From NCBI GenBank assembly GCA_034008185.1, contig CM067108.1:186001-250000 (forward strand): a stretch of DNA of 64,000 nucleotides, given 5' to 3'. Origin of the DNA: Gorsachius magnificus (taxonomy: Eukaryota > Chordata > Aves > Pelecaniformes > Ardeidae). The stretch's first letter is position 1, and every line of letters begins with the position of its first letter. Below, in pieces: positions 1-11,224 of this stretch. Made by a program: the position numbers and the translations under genes. Below the pieces are notes generated by a model. The model saw only the letters and a list, made by a program, of their open reading frames with translations, did not search any database and was not told where the DNA came from.

Positions 1-5
1 CTTAC

Positions 6-67
6 CACCCAGCCGCCAGGTTTTCCTCCTCCTCCGCCGCCTTCGTCAGGCTGTAGATGTTCCCACC
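6..67 (-). CDS. ZNF541: ZNF541 exon at window edge
   Basis: The acceptor ATTGCAG|GGTGGG precedes 67 and the donor GGGTG|GTAAG lies at 6/5. It reads [20 protein letters not shown], continuing LTIFHRIQ exactly as in the mammalian protein (GGNIY motif). Confidence 0.8.
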
Positions 68-334
68 CTGCAATTAAAGAGCAAATAATCAACAGCAGAC
101 CTTGTTCCTCCCGCCAGCCAAGCTTTACAAGTCACTCAAACAACGAAAAACGGAATATCCGAGCTCTTTTCGCCGTTTTGCACTCGCGCAGCAAAGCGAC
201 GCTCGTTAACCGGGCTCATAAATCGCCAGGGTCGTTAATAAATCCCCCTCGTAACCCCTGGGTAGCTGCACAGGATCGTCCTGATGCATGATGGGGCGGG
301 GATTCGCTCGTGCCCCACGTGTCATCCAGGCTCC

Positions 335-371
<37 letters not shown>

Positions 372-3300
372 CCTGGAGCTGGAGGGATGCCAACCCAAGG
401 CTCCCCTCAGCCGCCGGATTTCTCACCTCGACCCTTTCCGAGGAGCCGGGAAGGAAACCGGGAGCGACACAAACTGGGTGTCACCCTCAGGGCGTCAGGA
501 ATTCCCCATCCAAGCCCCTCGGCCCGATGCCGGAGGCGGCGGCAGCCCCCTCGGGAGAGGGCGAGACGTTTTCAGACCCTCCTGCGAGCGTCGACGTCCA
601 ACCGATAACCCAAAACCCCCTTAACCCCAGCCCAAACTTCGGAGAGCTTTCGCCCCCGAAGCGCCAGCCCCCCAGGCTACCCTGGTTTAGCACCTTTTGA
701 CTTTGACCTCCCGAGACTAAAAGGCAAGGAATTGGGGTTGGGTTGGCTCTTCATCTCCCAACGAGGCACCAGTTATTCCCACTGGGAAAAGCCGTCGCTC
801 CACGGGCACCGAGCTCGCGGAACGTTCGGGCGCCGGCAGCTTTGGGTTATCAGCGACCAAAAAGCCAGGGGAAAGGCGGCGTGTCGCGTTACTAAATACC
901 CCGAGGCTCGACCTCGTTACGTTAGATCTAAACCTTTGCCACGGGATTAATTAGTTAATGGTTTTCAGAGCGCTCCGGACGTGTCACGCACCGTTATTGG
1001 CCAACCTAGAGCTGTCAGGGCGAATTAAAAAGCACTCAGAAGAGCGCGGGAAGACAGCAAAACGGCTCCACGAGGCAAACTCCGCCCCGGGATGGGGAAA
1101 AAAAAAAAAAAAATAAAAAAATGAGGGAAGAGCGGGGCGACGTACTTGAATCCTGTGGAAAATGGTCAGGCGGCGCGTCCCCCCGGCGGCGGGAGCCGAG
1201 GGGAAGGACGCCATGGCCACCTGACTCGGGGACGCCGCGCTGCTCGGCCCGGAGGTCAGCCTGGCCCGGTGGCCGGCGGGCAGACGCCACGAGCAGCCGG
1301 CGCCCGCCGGCGGTTTCCCGCCTGCCTCGGTGCCAGGCTCGTTGTTCTTCTCCCTTTTAAACGCCGAAGCCTTGTTTTCTAGCTGATGCCACCTCCCGGA
1401 GGCACTTCCAGGGATTCCATACCGGAGCTGACCGGGAACGGGGATGTCTCTCAACCCCGCGTACTCTTTCACGGGGGAGTGAAAAGCAAGGGCTGCCTGC
1501 GGTCCGTGTTTCTCCCCGTCTGACGCAACGCCCCGGCAGCGGGGTACGGTCTTTGGGAGGCCCGTGGAAGCCCCTCGGCATTCCGTCGGCTGGGGAAGCT
1601 GCGGAGCCGAGGGGGGCGGCTGCCGGAATCCCGCTCGGAGGGGGTTTGCTGGCCGGGGCTTGGCTTCGGGAGCCGCCAGCAGCGGGGCCAGGGCCAGCCC
1701 CTGGGCGCGAGGCGGGGACACGGCGATCACCCGGAAGAGGCGCCGCGGCTCCGGGCACGCAGCAGGCTCCCGGTTTTTTGGGAAGAGCCGCCCGGTTTCG
1801 CTCTGCGGCGCGCCGCGCTTCGGAACCTCCGGACAACACAACTCCTCGGCCGTCTGCCAAGGGCTCGTCAATTGAAAGGTTTCCTCAAAACAACCGAGGG
1901 CCGGCTCGCTCGGGGCGTCCTCTTCGGCTTTGGAAGGCGCGACGGGGAAAGGCAAAGCATCCGGACACTCGCAGGCGACCGAGAAGGCGCGGGAAGGCCC
2001 GGCTGAGCCCTCGGAAACACCCTGCGCCGCGCCGGGCGGCTCGCCGGCGAGGCAGACGCTATTCCTCGTGGGTTTAGCGCAAACCGGCACGCTCCTCATC
2101 CACTGGAAGCTACCGCTCGAGCGGTTCGCAGACGGCTTCCGCCCTCGGAGCGCGGGAAGACAAGGCAGGGCGCTGTCGGGATAACGCTGCGGGCCGGCGG
2201 GCGCCGAGGAGAGCTGGGCTTCCGAAATAAAAAACCCGCTGGTCAGATGGGTAACGGCGTTGGCGCCCGGCGCGACGGCAGACGCGGTGCCGGGGTTTAT
2301 CACGGCGCAGGCGTCGGAAGCAGCGGCGCTTTTTTGGGAAGAGAGGCGATCCGTCGGTACGCCGGCTCCTGCGGCCTCCCAGAGCCCGCTGCGGGGCGAG
2401 GCGAGGCGAGGGGCCTGGTGTGCCGGGGAGGAATCCGGCGAGGCGAGCTTCCGATTCGCCAAGGCGCTGGCAGCGCGCCTGCTCGGGTCTCTTTTAGGTG
2501 GGAAAGAGCCCGACTCCGAGCGCGCGGTCGCTCTGTCCGCCCGTTTGCCGCTGCCTCGGATAAACGGGCGGGGAAGAAGCGGGGATCCCTCCCTGGCACT
2601 TTCCTCGGGAGCCTCCTTCGCGCCGCGCAAGCCGTGCCGCAGCTCGTAATGCCGGCGCAGCGAGCGGAGGTCGCAGTAGCTCTTGTCGCAGTCTCCTTCC
2701 AGGCAGGCGAAGGGTTTTATTTTCCGATGCGTCAACACGTGCCCGCTCCTGCAGCCATCAAGAGGAGAAAACGCCGCGCGTTAGCGTTCCCGGCTGGAAA
2801 ACGAGGTCATTCCACACCTCGGCTCCCGCTCCGTTTATTTAGCGCGGTTCTACGCGAGGGACGCCGCAAATCAAAGCAGGATTCGGCCCCTGTTCAGAAC
2901 AGGTTTGCTAAAGTGCCCTCCAACTGCTTCTCCCCAGCGGGACGCAGAGTGATCCTGCTCCCCCCGTCGCTGGCGTCTCTCGGAAGGGATCCGAAATCCT
3001 CCCCAAATCCCGGAGGATCCCCCTCAGCCCCCCCGGGAAGGATGAAGCGAATCAGAGCACGACCGCAAAGGGATGTGAACCCACGTCCCACCCTGTGAGC
3101 GCCGCGGCGGTGCCGGTCAGCTTTACCGATCTCTCTTGTTTTAGGGTGGAAAGCAGTAGAGGAGGAATCGGTAGGGAAACAGGGGAAAAAAAAAAGAAAC
3201 CAACCAAAAAAGAAAACCAGGCAGGCACATTACTTAAACCGACAGGGAACCGACTGTAAATCATAGAATCCCCTCGGTTGGAAGAGACCTTGAAGATCAT

Positions 3301-6300
3301 CGAGTCCAACGTTTAACCCAACCCTGCCATCCCACCACTCAACCGTGTCCCTCAGCACCTCATCTAGCGTAGAATCACAGAATCACTTTGGTTGGAAGAG
3401 ACCTTGAAGATCATCGAGTCCAACGTTTAACCCAACCCTGCCATCCCACCCCCAAACCCTGGCCCTCAGCACCTCATCCATCCTTCTTTTAAATCCCCCC
3501 CCCTTCCCTGGGCAGCCCCTTCCAGCCCCTGACAGCCCTTGGGGGAAGGAATTGTTCCCCAGGGCCAACCTCCCCCTGCCCTGGCACAACTTGAGGCCAT
3601 TCCCCCTCATCCTATCACCCATTCCCAAGGAGAAGACCCCACCCCCCCGGCTCCCCCCTCCCGCGGGTTGTGGGGCGGGCCCCCCCGGCCCGGGGGGGGG
3701 GGCCCAACCCTGACCCCAGCAGTCGAGGGGCGGCCCCCCCAGTGCCCAGCACAGGGGCACGGTCCCTGCCCTGCTCCTGCTGGCCACACCACTCCTGATA
3801 CAAGCCAGGATGCCGCTGGCCCTCTTGGCCACCTGGGCACCCTGCTGGCTCGTGTTGAGTTGGCCGTTGACCAACCCCCCCAGGGCCTTTTCCGCCGGGC
3901 AGCTTTCCAGCCCCTCTGCCCCACGCCTGGAGCGCTGCCTGGGGTTGTGGTGACCAAAGTGCAGGACCCGGCCCTTGGCCTTGTTGACCCTCCCCCAGTT
4001 GGCCTGGGCCCATGGATCCAGCCTGGCCAGGTCCCTCTGCAGAGCCCTCCTCCCCCCAGCAGATCCACACCCCCACCCAGTTTGGTGTCATCTACAAATT
4101 TACCGAGGGCACACTCCATCCCCTCATCCAGGTCGTTGATGAAGATATTAAATGAGACCGGCCCAAAAAAAAAAAAAAAAAAAAAAAAAAGCGCAGTGTC
4201 GCTTCCTCAAGGCGCGTCTTAGGACAGAAGGGGGTTTGTCAGCGACCGCTGGGGTCTGAGGCGAGGCGAGGGGGTGTTTTACTGCCCCGTTTCTAATGGC
4301 CAAACCCTACGTACAGGTGGTCCGGCCGCTTGAAGGCCTTGCCGCAGACGTGTTCCCGCCTCTGGCCGTGGGTCAGGCAGTGCTTGCTGAGAGCGCTGGC
4401 GCTGCCCAACACCTTCCCGCAGCGGCTGCAGCCCGGCGGCGAGGTCGGAGGAGAGCCGGGGGGGTGCTTCGCTCTCCCCGCAGATCTGCCGCCTCCTCCT
4501 CCTCTTCCTCCAGCCTCCTCCGGTCCCGGCGGCGCGGGAAGCCCCGGCTCTGAAGGGAGGGAGAAAGCGATATCCTCGGGTGATTAATAAAAACATCTGG
4601 GTTTATCGCTCCGCCGTTGGAAGGCTCTGGCCCATGCGACCGAACACCCGCACAAAAACGAGCGGGGAAGTCCCACGACCCCGCCCCGCCTCTCACGGTC
4701 GGCAGCTCGGGAGCTGCTCTGGTTTTGGGGTCTCCACGCACCCCTAAGCCCCCACGCAAGTTCTGTCCTCCGCCACAAGGGAGGGAAAAAGAGGGAGGAA
4801 AGGAGACAACCACTCGGTTTGCTGGGGGTATTTTATCCGAAGCCATTTGAGCAGGCAACAACCCAGGCGATCCAAAACTGAGGGGTGCGGTTGAGGCGCC
4901 AGAAGGTTGGGACGGCGTCCAGAGGGACCCGGCCAGGCTGGAGAGGGGGGGGCATGGGAACCTCCTGAGGGTCCACAAGGCCAAGGGCAAGGTCCTGCCC
5001 CGGGGTGGGGGCAACCCCCGGGATCCATCCAGGGAGGAGGGGATGGAGAGCAGCCCTGCCCAGAGGGACCTGGGGGGGCTGGGGGATGAGAAGCTGGCCA
5101 CGAGCCGGCGCTGGTAGCCCAGAAGGCCCAACCCCACCCTGGGCTGCATCAGGAGAAGCGTGGCCAGCGTGGAGGGAGGGGATTGTGCCCCTCTGCTCCG
5201 CTCTGGGGAGACCTCCCCTGGAGCCCCGGTCCAGCTCGGGAGCCCTCGGCACAAGGAGGACATGGAGCTGTTGGAGCGGGGCCAGGGGAGGGCTACTAAA
5301 ATGATCCGAGGGGCTACTAAAATGCTCCGAGGGCTGGAGCCCCTCTGCTCTGAGGCCAGGCTGGGAGAGTTGGGGGTGTTCAGCCTGGAGAAGAGGAGGC
5401 TGCGGGGGGACCTGATTACGGCCGTTGAGTACCTAAAGGAGACCCAGAGGAAAGGGGGGGACAGGCTTTTTCGCAGGGCCAGCTGGGACAGGCCAAGGGG
5501 GGATGGCTTTAAACCAAACCAGGGCGGGTTTAGGCTGGGTCTAAGGAGGAAATTCTTGACCACGAGGGTGGTGAAACCCTGGCAGGGGTTGCCCAGCGAG
5601 GGGGTGGAGGCCCCATCCCTGGGCACATTCCAGGCCAGGTTGGCCGGGGCTGTGAGCAACCTGATGTGGTTCAAGGTGTCCCTGCTCCTGCAGGGGGGTT
5701 GGGCTGGGGGACCTCTGGGGGTCCCTTCCCACCCAAACCATTCCGTGATTCTATGATCCCCGCTGGACCGGACTCTGGGAGCCAATTCAAGGTTCCCCAG
5801 CCCCCCGTACGGCACGAGCCGAAGCCGTAGAAATGCAGGCCCCTATCGTTAGGAGAAAATCTGATTTTCTTACTCGAGCGCCGCTAGTTACGGCTTTTCA
5901 TTTGTTTTGTTTCCACGCCACCCAGACAGGACCCGCGTTTATATATGTCAACGATCCAGAAAAGCGTTTTACTAAAGGCAGCCCCAGAAAAAGCTTAATC
6001 CACTTCAGGGAGGATTTGAAACGGAGGAAGAATTGAGCAGAAGGCCTCTTCCCCGCTCCAGGGAAAGGCAGTAACGCAGACGTGCGCAACACACTTGGCA
6101 AATCTATCCCCTTAATGCCATCGCCTTTCCCATTTCCAGCGGGAGAGCAGGTGGCAGGGACTCTTGGAAAACAAATAAAAACCCCAAATATATTCCGGTC
6201 TAGGGTGTAATTTTAAGAAAATAGGACGGAAGTGAAAATCCTGTCAAAGAGAGGTGCGACAGTGATTATCGTCTTCCACAGCCTCATCAATTTGAATGGC

Positions 6301-6958
6301 GTTTTACAGGTAAAAGGCAACAAAAAACATTTTCAAAGTGCGTGCTTACTTCTTAAAAAAAAAAAAAAAAACAAAAAACCACCCCACAGTTTAGTGGTGG
6401 GATGGCAGGGTTGGGTTAAAGGTTGGACTCGATGATCTTAAAGGGCTTTTCCAACCAAAGTGATTCTCTGATTCTATATCCACCCCTTTACCCCAAAAAA
6501 CATCCCCACGTCATGGACTCCGCCACCGATATAAAGCGCCTCAATAACTCCGGCTGCTTTGCTCTGTAAGACACCCTGCAAAATAGCAGAGAAGGGGGAG
6601 CGCGGCGCGCTCACCGTGCTGCGAGGGCCGCGAGCCGGGCTCGTCGAGGAGTCGAACGGAGTCGCAGTCCTTCGCCGGGTGCAGAGAGAGGGTGTTTAAA
6701 TCGGCCTCCAGGACGTCGGCGGCTGGGAGGGCAGGCACCACGTCCAAGCCGCTCCGCCCCGCGTACGCCACGTCTTTCGCGCTTAGGGAGAAATCGTGGT
6801 CCAGAGCCTCGCTGCAGACCAGCCCCTGGCTTTCGGGAAATCCAGGGAGATGCATCTCCAAATGAACAGCGTGCTCGTCGAGGAAGGGGTACTGCTCCAT
6901 GCCCACCCGCCGACCTGACGGCCAGATGAACCTCGAGGGCGTGAGGACAACGAGCCCC
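6..6958 (-). CDS. ZNF541: ZNF541 5' part, spliced gene, truncated at left edge
   Basis: ZNF541 is a germ-cell C2H2 zinc-finger chromatin protein that acts with HDAC-containing complexes in meiotic spermatocytes (family knowledge). Four coding pieces are visible on the minus strand: 6900-6615 (start MEQYPFL), 4549-4315, 2748-1146 and 67-6. Splice phases match at every junction (1/1, 2/2, 0/0). The protein reads in order: an acidic N-terminus with MHLPGF and LSLHPAKD; zinc finger 1 (CSRCGK...HCLTH); a damaged finger 2; finger 3 (CLEGDC...HYELRH); then a long low-complexity region with [22 protein letters not shown] and LTIFHRIQ, which are ZNF541 landmarks. The C-terminal ELM2/SANT part lies outside the window. 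Head-to-head placement with BICRA matches human 19q13.3. CR1 elements occupy its introns. Confidence 0.9.
1146..2748 (-). CDS. ZNF541: ZNF541 large exon: zinc finger 3 and disordered region
   Basis: Open for 534 codons without a break. The acceptor GCTGCAG|GAGCGG is at 2749/2748 and the donor ATTCAA|GTACGT is at 1146/1145. It completes finger 2 (GHVLTH), carries finger 3 (C-x4-C-x12-H-x4-H) and ends in [10 protein letters not shown]...LTIFHRIQ, which aligns with the conserved mid-protein block of ZNF541. Confidence 0.88.
3240..4165 (-). mobile_element. CR1 LINE, 5'-truncated, with doubled 3' tail
   Basis: Reverse-complement CR1 in a ZNF541 intron. It keeps the end of the reverse-transcriptase region (motif [10 protein letters not shown]), the 3' UTR, and two copies of the 3' terminus (starting 3240 and about 3369) about 114 bp apart, each ending in the GATTCT(GTG) tail. 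Its upstream end abuts an A-run at 4166-4190. Sequence is very close to the plus-strand copy at 33775-35143. Confidence 0.9.
4315..4549 (-). CDS. ZNF541: ZNF541 exon with zinc fingers 1 and 2 (finger 2 damaged)
   Basis: The acceptor CTTTCAG is before 4549 (phase 1) and the donor CACCT|GTACGT is at 4315/4314 (phase 2). Finger 1 is a complete C2H2. In finger 2 the sequence runs HVCGKAFKR, where the family has HVC-x-x-CGKAFKR, so three codons including the second cysteine are absent near 4343-4350. Confidence 0.85.
4855..5757 (+). mobile_element. CR1 LINE 3' portion
   Basis: Contains the typical CR1 3' region ([12 protein letters not shown], then RVVKPW..LP) and ends in CCAAACCATTCCGTGATTCTATGAT. 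It lies in a ZNF541 intron, sense to plus. Near-identical stretches occur at 19680-19998 (minus) and 24062-25745 (plus). Confidence 0.9.
6395..6478 (+). mobile_element. CR1 3'-end fragment
   Basis: About 84 bp matching only the CR1 terminus (GGTTGGACTCGATGATCTTA ... TTCCAACC ... GATTCTAT); strongly 5' truncated. An A-rich run lies immediately upstream. Confidence 0.85.
6615..6958 (-). CDS. ZNF541: ZNF541 first coding exon
   Basis: The acceptor TTAG|GGGG is at 6959/6958 and the start codon at 6900-6898. I chose MEQYPFL because it aligns with the conserved ZNF541 N-terminus (acidic, then [12 protein letters not shown]). The donor CAGCACG|GTGAGC is at 6615, phase 1. The 58 bases before the ATG are 5' UTR. 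Confidence 0.85.
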
Positions 6959-7529
6959 CTAAGCACAACACAAAAAGGAAAAGTTAACTAAGATTTGACG
7001 TTGCACCCTAACTGGTATCGCAGCTGGGGGATCGGCCCTGTGTCACCCCTACCTTGGCCGAGGAGAAAGGAGAAGGATCCCAAGCCCTGCTGCAAACGCA
7101 ACGCCTTCTGAAGCGGAGTAGGGCTGCCAAAATCCTGCAGGCTGGGGAGGAAAGTGGGGCTGGGGGGGGGGGCTCTCCCCAAGGCAAACGTTGCTCCTGA
7201 GCCCTGCAGGAGGCTGTGGGGCCACCCGAGGGCTGGGGCTGGGGGCTTAGGGGGGCTCTCCCTGAGGCAAACACCACGCTGGGCCCTGCAGGAGGCTGTG
7301 GGGCTACCCTAGGGCTGGGGCTGGGGGTTTAGGGGGGCTCTCCCTGAGGCAAACCCCCCTGGGCTTGCGGGGCGGGGGCCCGGGGTGGGGAGGAGGGAGA
7401 CGGGGGCTGCCCCAGGCTCGAGAGGAAGGGGGCGGGGGGGTCCGGCCGCCTGTGTGGAGCCTCCGGGGAGCCTGGGGAGAGGCGGGGATGCGGGGCAGGG
7501 GATGAAGAGCGGGGCCGCGGTTCCCTCAC

Positions 7530-7625
7530 CAGCGCCGCCGCCTCAGCCGCCGCCTCGCGCCCCGGCCCTTCCCGCCCGCCGAGCGGCGCATGCGCGCGGC
7601 GTCACGTGACCGGGGGGGGGGTGCC
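7530..7625 (-). other. ZNF541: ZNF541 probable non-coding first exon
   Basis: On the minus strand a good donor (GCTG|GTGAGG) lies at 7530/7529 in a CpG island. A strong acceptor follows at 6959 (pyrimidine run then GTGCTTAG), opening the exon that carries the start codon. The 5' end is a guess placed just inside the promoter motif cluster. Confidence 0.45.
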
Positions 7626-7676
7626 CTGTGGCGGGAAAAGGCGGGAGCGAGGGGAGGGAAGGGCGGCGCCATTTTG
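7586..7676. promoter_or_regulatory. CpG-island core promoter with NRF1, E-box, E2F and YY1 sites
   Basis: Four textbook proximal-promoter motifs lie within 91 bp: NRF1 palindrome GCGCATGCGC at 7586-7595; the E-box GTCACGTGAC (USF/CLEAR type) at 7601-7610; E2F-like TGGCGGGAA at 7629-7637; and YY1-like GCGCCATTTTG at 7666-7676. A donor that fits ZNF541 exon 1 lies just downstream on the minus strand. The promoter could also fire toward the plus strand. Confidence 0.7.
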
Positions 7677-7953
7677 TTGTAGGGGAGGGAGAGGGAAGGG
7701 GGGCGAGAGGGGGGGGGGGGGGGGGGGGGGGGTTTTGGGGGGGTGTGGAAGAAGGGAGAATGGGTGTTAGTGGGGAGGGTAGAGGAGTCTTGGAGGTGTC
7801 TGTGAGAGAGCTGGCCCCGGAGGGAGGTGAGTGGGAAGTGTGTGAAATAAAGGTTTAAAGAAGCGAGGGGATGGTAAAAGTGGGGGGGGGGTGGGTGTGT
7901 GTGTAAGAAATAGGGGGCAGAGTGGTGGTGGGTGTGGGGAGGGGGCTGGGAGC

Positions 7954-8133
7954 CTGAGTTTTGGGGCAAAAGTGAGGGGGGAGAAGTGTAGGGGAGGGGG
8001 CTGAGTTTTGGGGCAAAAAGGAGGGAGAAATGTAGGGGAGGGGGCTGAGTTTTGGGGCAAAAAGGAGGGAGAAGTGTAGGGGAGGGGGCTGAGTTTTGAG
8101 GCAAAACTGAGGAGGGAGAGGTGTAGGGGAGGG
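7954..8133. repeat. 44-bp tandem repeat, about 4 copies
   Basis: Unit begins TGAGTTTTGGGGCAAAAAGG and ends GTAGGGGAGGGGGC; copies differ by a few substitutions and indels. Confidence 0.85.
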
Positions 8134-9404
8134 GCAGCCAGAGCGTACAAGCTATTTTCAGGACTTTTCTGGGGTTTTTTAACCCCCTATGCATTTCACA
8201 TGATGATTTTAAGGACGTGACTTAGGTTAATGTCAGCAGGAGATCCGTCTGTCCCAGGATGCGTGCTAGGCCGTTGCTTTACCCTTATATTATTTCCTTA
8301 CGTTACCCTTACTTAATTATAATAATGTCTTAACTCTACCGGCGGAAAATTTTTTATTAGCGTTACGCTCTTGGCCGACCCGGGAGCCGCTTGGAGCCGA
8401 GCAAAGCGATTTGGGAGAAGAGGGGGAAACACCACCACCACCCCCCCCCCAAAAAAAAAAAAAAAATCTAAAAGTAAACTTGTCTGTTTTAAATCAAAAA
8501 GGTGTCGCAGCGGCTCCCGCTACTGCGGTCTAGTGGCTAAAAGCAGGAATCGCCCCGCCGGGAGATGAAGAAGCCATTGGGAGTTGGGGCGTTATTACAT
8601 AAAACCGGTACGTCACTCTCTTAGTCACCAGCTCTATATTTTTATTTTAAGCCAACCCTAAAATTAGCGGCGTTTTGGGGAGGGGTGTCGTCTATTACTA
8701 CTCTGCTACGCCAGGTTCCTCTCCAGAGCCAACGCTCACACCCCCGGGGGTATAATCCTAATTAATTAACACGCCACGTAATAACGACCGGCGCTTTATT
8801 TCTTCAGACAAGGGTTTTTTTTTTACCCCAAACACAAACGTGGCGCCCATGGGGTCATTGCACACACAACCCCCCCCCCCCCAAAGGGTTTTTGCTTCGC
8901 CGCGTCCTTCGTCGCATCAGCCGCGCTCAAAAGTTTGGTTTTTGGGTTGTTTTGGGGTTTTTTTTGCTGTCTGAGGACCACGTATGCGACCGATTGCAAA
9001 GTTGCCGGCGTGCGAGACACGCAACCAAACAAACCAAAATCTTCGTTAACGATGGCGTCGTTAACGCTTCCCACTTGGCAATCGCCCCCGCGCGTTGAGG
9101 GCAGCATCCTTCAAGGAAAAAGCCCGGCGGGTGCCTCGAATTATCTGCCAAGGTTTTGGGGTGGGTTAGTTGGGTTTGGGGTGTTGGTTTGGGGTTTTTG
9201 TTTGGTTGTTTTTTTTTTTTTTTAAGTATGGCAGAGTCTGATTTATTCCGGTGCCGTGGGACGGGGAAAAAAGGAAATAGTTGAGCGCCAGGGTGCGGGG
9301 TGTGGCTTAAAATGGGGGGGGGGGGGGGGGTTGCCTTTTTTTTTGTAAATGATGATGGGGTTCATCTCCTTTTGTCCCCTCCGATAAACCAGCGCGGGAG
9401 TGGA

Positions 9405-9486
9405 GTCGTCATAATTTGCCGGGAGTGGAGTCGTCGTCGTTCGCCGGGAGTCGTCATAATTCGCCGGGAGTCGTCGTCGTTCGCCA
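9405..9486. repeat. Short tandem repeat of GGGAGT(GGA)GTCGTC units
   Basis: Four alternating units of about 20-25 bp, each GCCGGGAGT followed by GTCGTCATAATT or GTCGTCGTCGTT. Confidence 0.75.
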
Positions 9487-11224
9487 GCCCCGTACCCGGT
9501 TGACGGCACCCAACGGAGACGGAGACTCGGCGTTGGGTTGCCGCCGCGCTTTTATGGCGTAACGCCCCAAAATAACCCCCGCAACCCCCCCTCCCCCCCG
9601 CCCCGTTCCACGGCGAGGTCCCACCCCAGGTACGAACGGAACCGAGAGCCGATTCAAATCCAGCCAATCCAGGGGTATAAACAAACCCCCAAGCCCAACC
9701 TCTCGCAATTAATTACCGGCGCCGGTCAATCACGTCTCGCCCGCCTAATCAAGCGCCTGGCCCTGCCTACCCCTGCCTGCGCCCCGCCAATCGCCGCCGC
9801 AGCCTCCGCGCCGGCTCAACCAGTTTGGAACTGGGATATCGAGGACCCTGGGCTGGGCTGGGCGCTGGGCTGCCCGGTTGTGCCGGCGGGGAGGCCGAGC
9901 CAGCGCCGCTTGGGGCTTTATCCCAACCAAAACTCAACAAATCCGCAGGTTTTCAGGGGTTTTTGGTTTTGTGGTTTTTTGGTTTTTTTTTTTTTTGCTT
10001 GATTTTTTTTTTTTTTTTTTTTTGGGGGGGGGTTTTATATTTTTTTTTTTTTTTTTTTCCCAGCTTGCCTTGAGCGGCGAAGCGATTTTTCCGGCGTTGC
10101 CGGCCCAAAGCTGAGGCTCACCCAAGACGTTTTCCTTCTCCGTAAGCGGATCGAGATCAACCCCCCCCCCCCCCTCAACTTTTCTGGGGTTGTGATAAGG
10201 GTGACACCCCCCCCCCCCCCCCCAAAACCCCTCCCGGCGCCCCGCTCCGGACCCGCCACCTAAAAAAAAAGCAGAATTGGACCCAAAACGGCGACAGAAG
10301 CGTAGCGCGGGTGACGCCTGTCGCGGGCAAACCCTTCCTGCTTTTATTCTTTGGGGGGGGTGGGGGGTGTGTGTGTGTTTTTTAAATTATTTTCAGCAAT
10401 GAGCCAGAAAAAAAATTTATTTTTTGGCAGGCGCGCAAGAGCCCCGACAGCGAATTTGATGGGAGAACCCGATCGATCGGGTGATCGGCTGCTCCCCCCC
10501 CCCCCCCCCATATTTTTGGCTGGGGGACGCACTCCCCAACCTCTCAGGAGTAATTGAGAGGGGTTTATTGGTTTCTTTATCTTTAATTAAAAAAAAAAAA
10601 AAAAAAAGCGATTTAGGGGAATAAGTAGAAAAAAAAAAAAAAATGGGGTGCTCAGGGCTGCCTGGGGGGTTCTGCCAGCTTGGTTTTGGGGGGGGGGGGT
10701 TCCCCCATCAGCTGTGGGGATGCTGGGGGGCAGCTTTTGGCGGAGCTGCCCTCCAAGTTAAATGCTTAAAAAACACCACACACACCCCCCCCCCCCCCCC
10801 AAAAAAAAAAAAACCCAAAAAAATCCCCCAAAAAATTAAAAAATAAAATACCCCAAACACCACACCAATACGGGGGGGGGGGGGGTGCGCTGGCCCTGGG
10901 GGGGGCACTCCCAGCGCTTTGAGCGGCTGCCGGGCGGGCGTTTTCAACCCCAAAAAAATAAAAAAAAAAAAAAAGACTTTTAATGGGGGTTTTTTCACCT
11001 TTTTCAGGGCCCGATCCTGGCGGGAAGCGCGGGGGGTGAGGCCCCCCCCCCCCCCCCCTTTCCCCCAACGGAGGCCGCTTTGCGCAGCAGGTAACCCCCG
11101 TTCGGAGCGGGGGGGGCTTTAACCGCAGCCTGGGCCCCCCCGGGCGACTCGCAGTTAACCTAAAAATTGCCTTTTTTGGGGGGGTTTCCCAAAAAATTAA
11201 CGCCCCCCCCCCCCCCCGGCTTTG

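Larger units (their letters stand above)
7681..11220. other. Intergenic, homopolymer-rich, no gene seen
   Basis: Between the ZNF541 promoter and the octamer array I see no conserved coding signal. It holds G/C and A/T homopolymers (for example 7711-7731, 10005-10057 and 10580-10640), a 44-bp tandem repeat (7954-8133) and a short GTCGTC repeat (9405-9486). ORFs here are low-complexity shadows. Confidence 0.6.
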
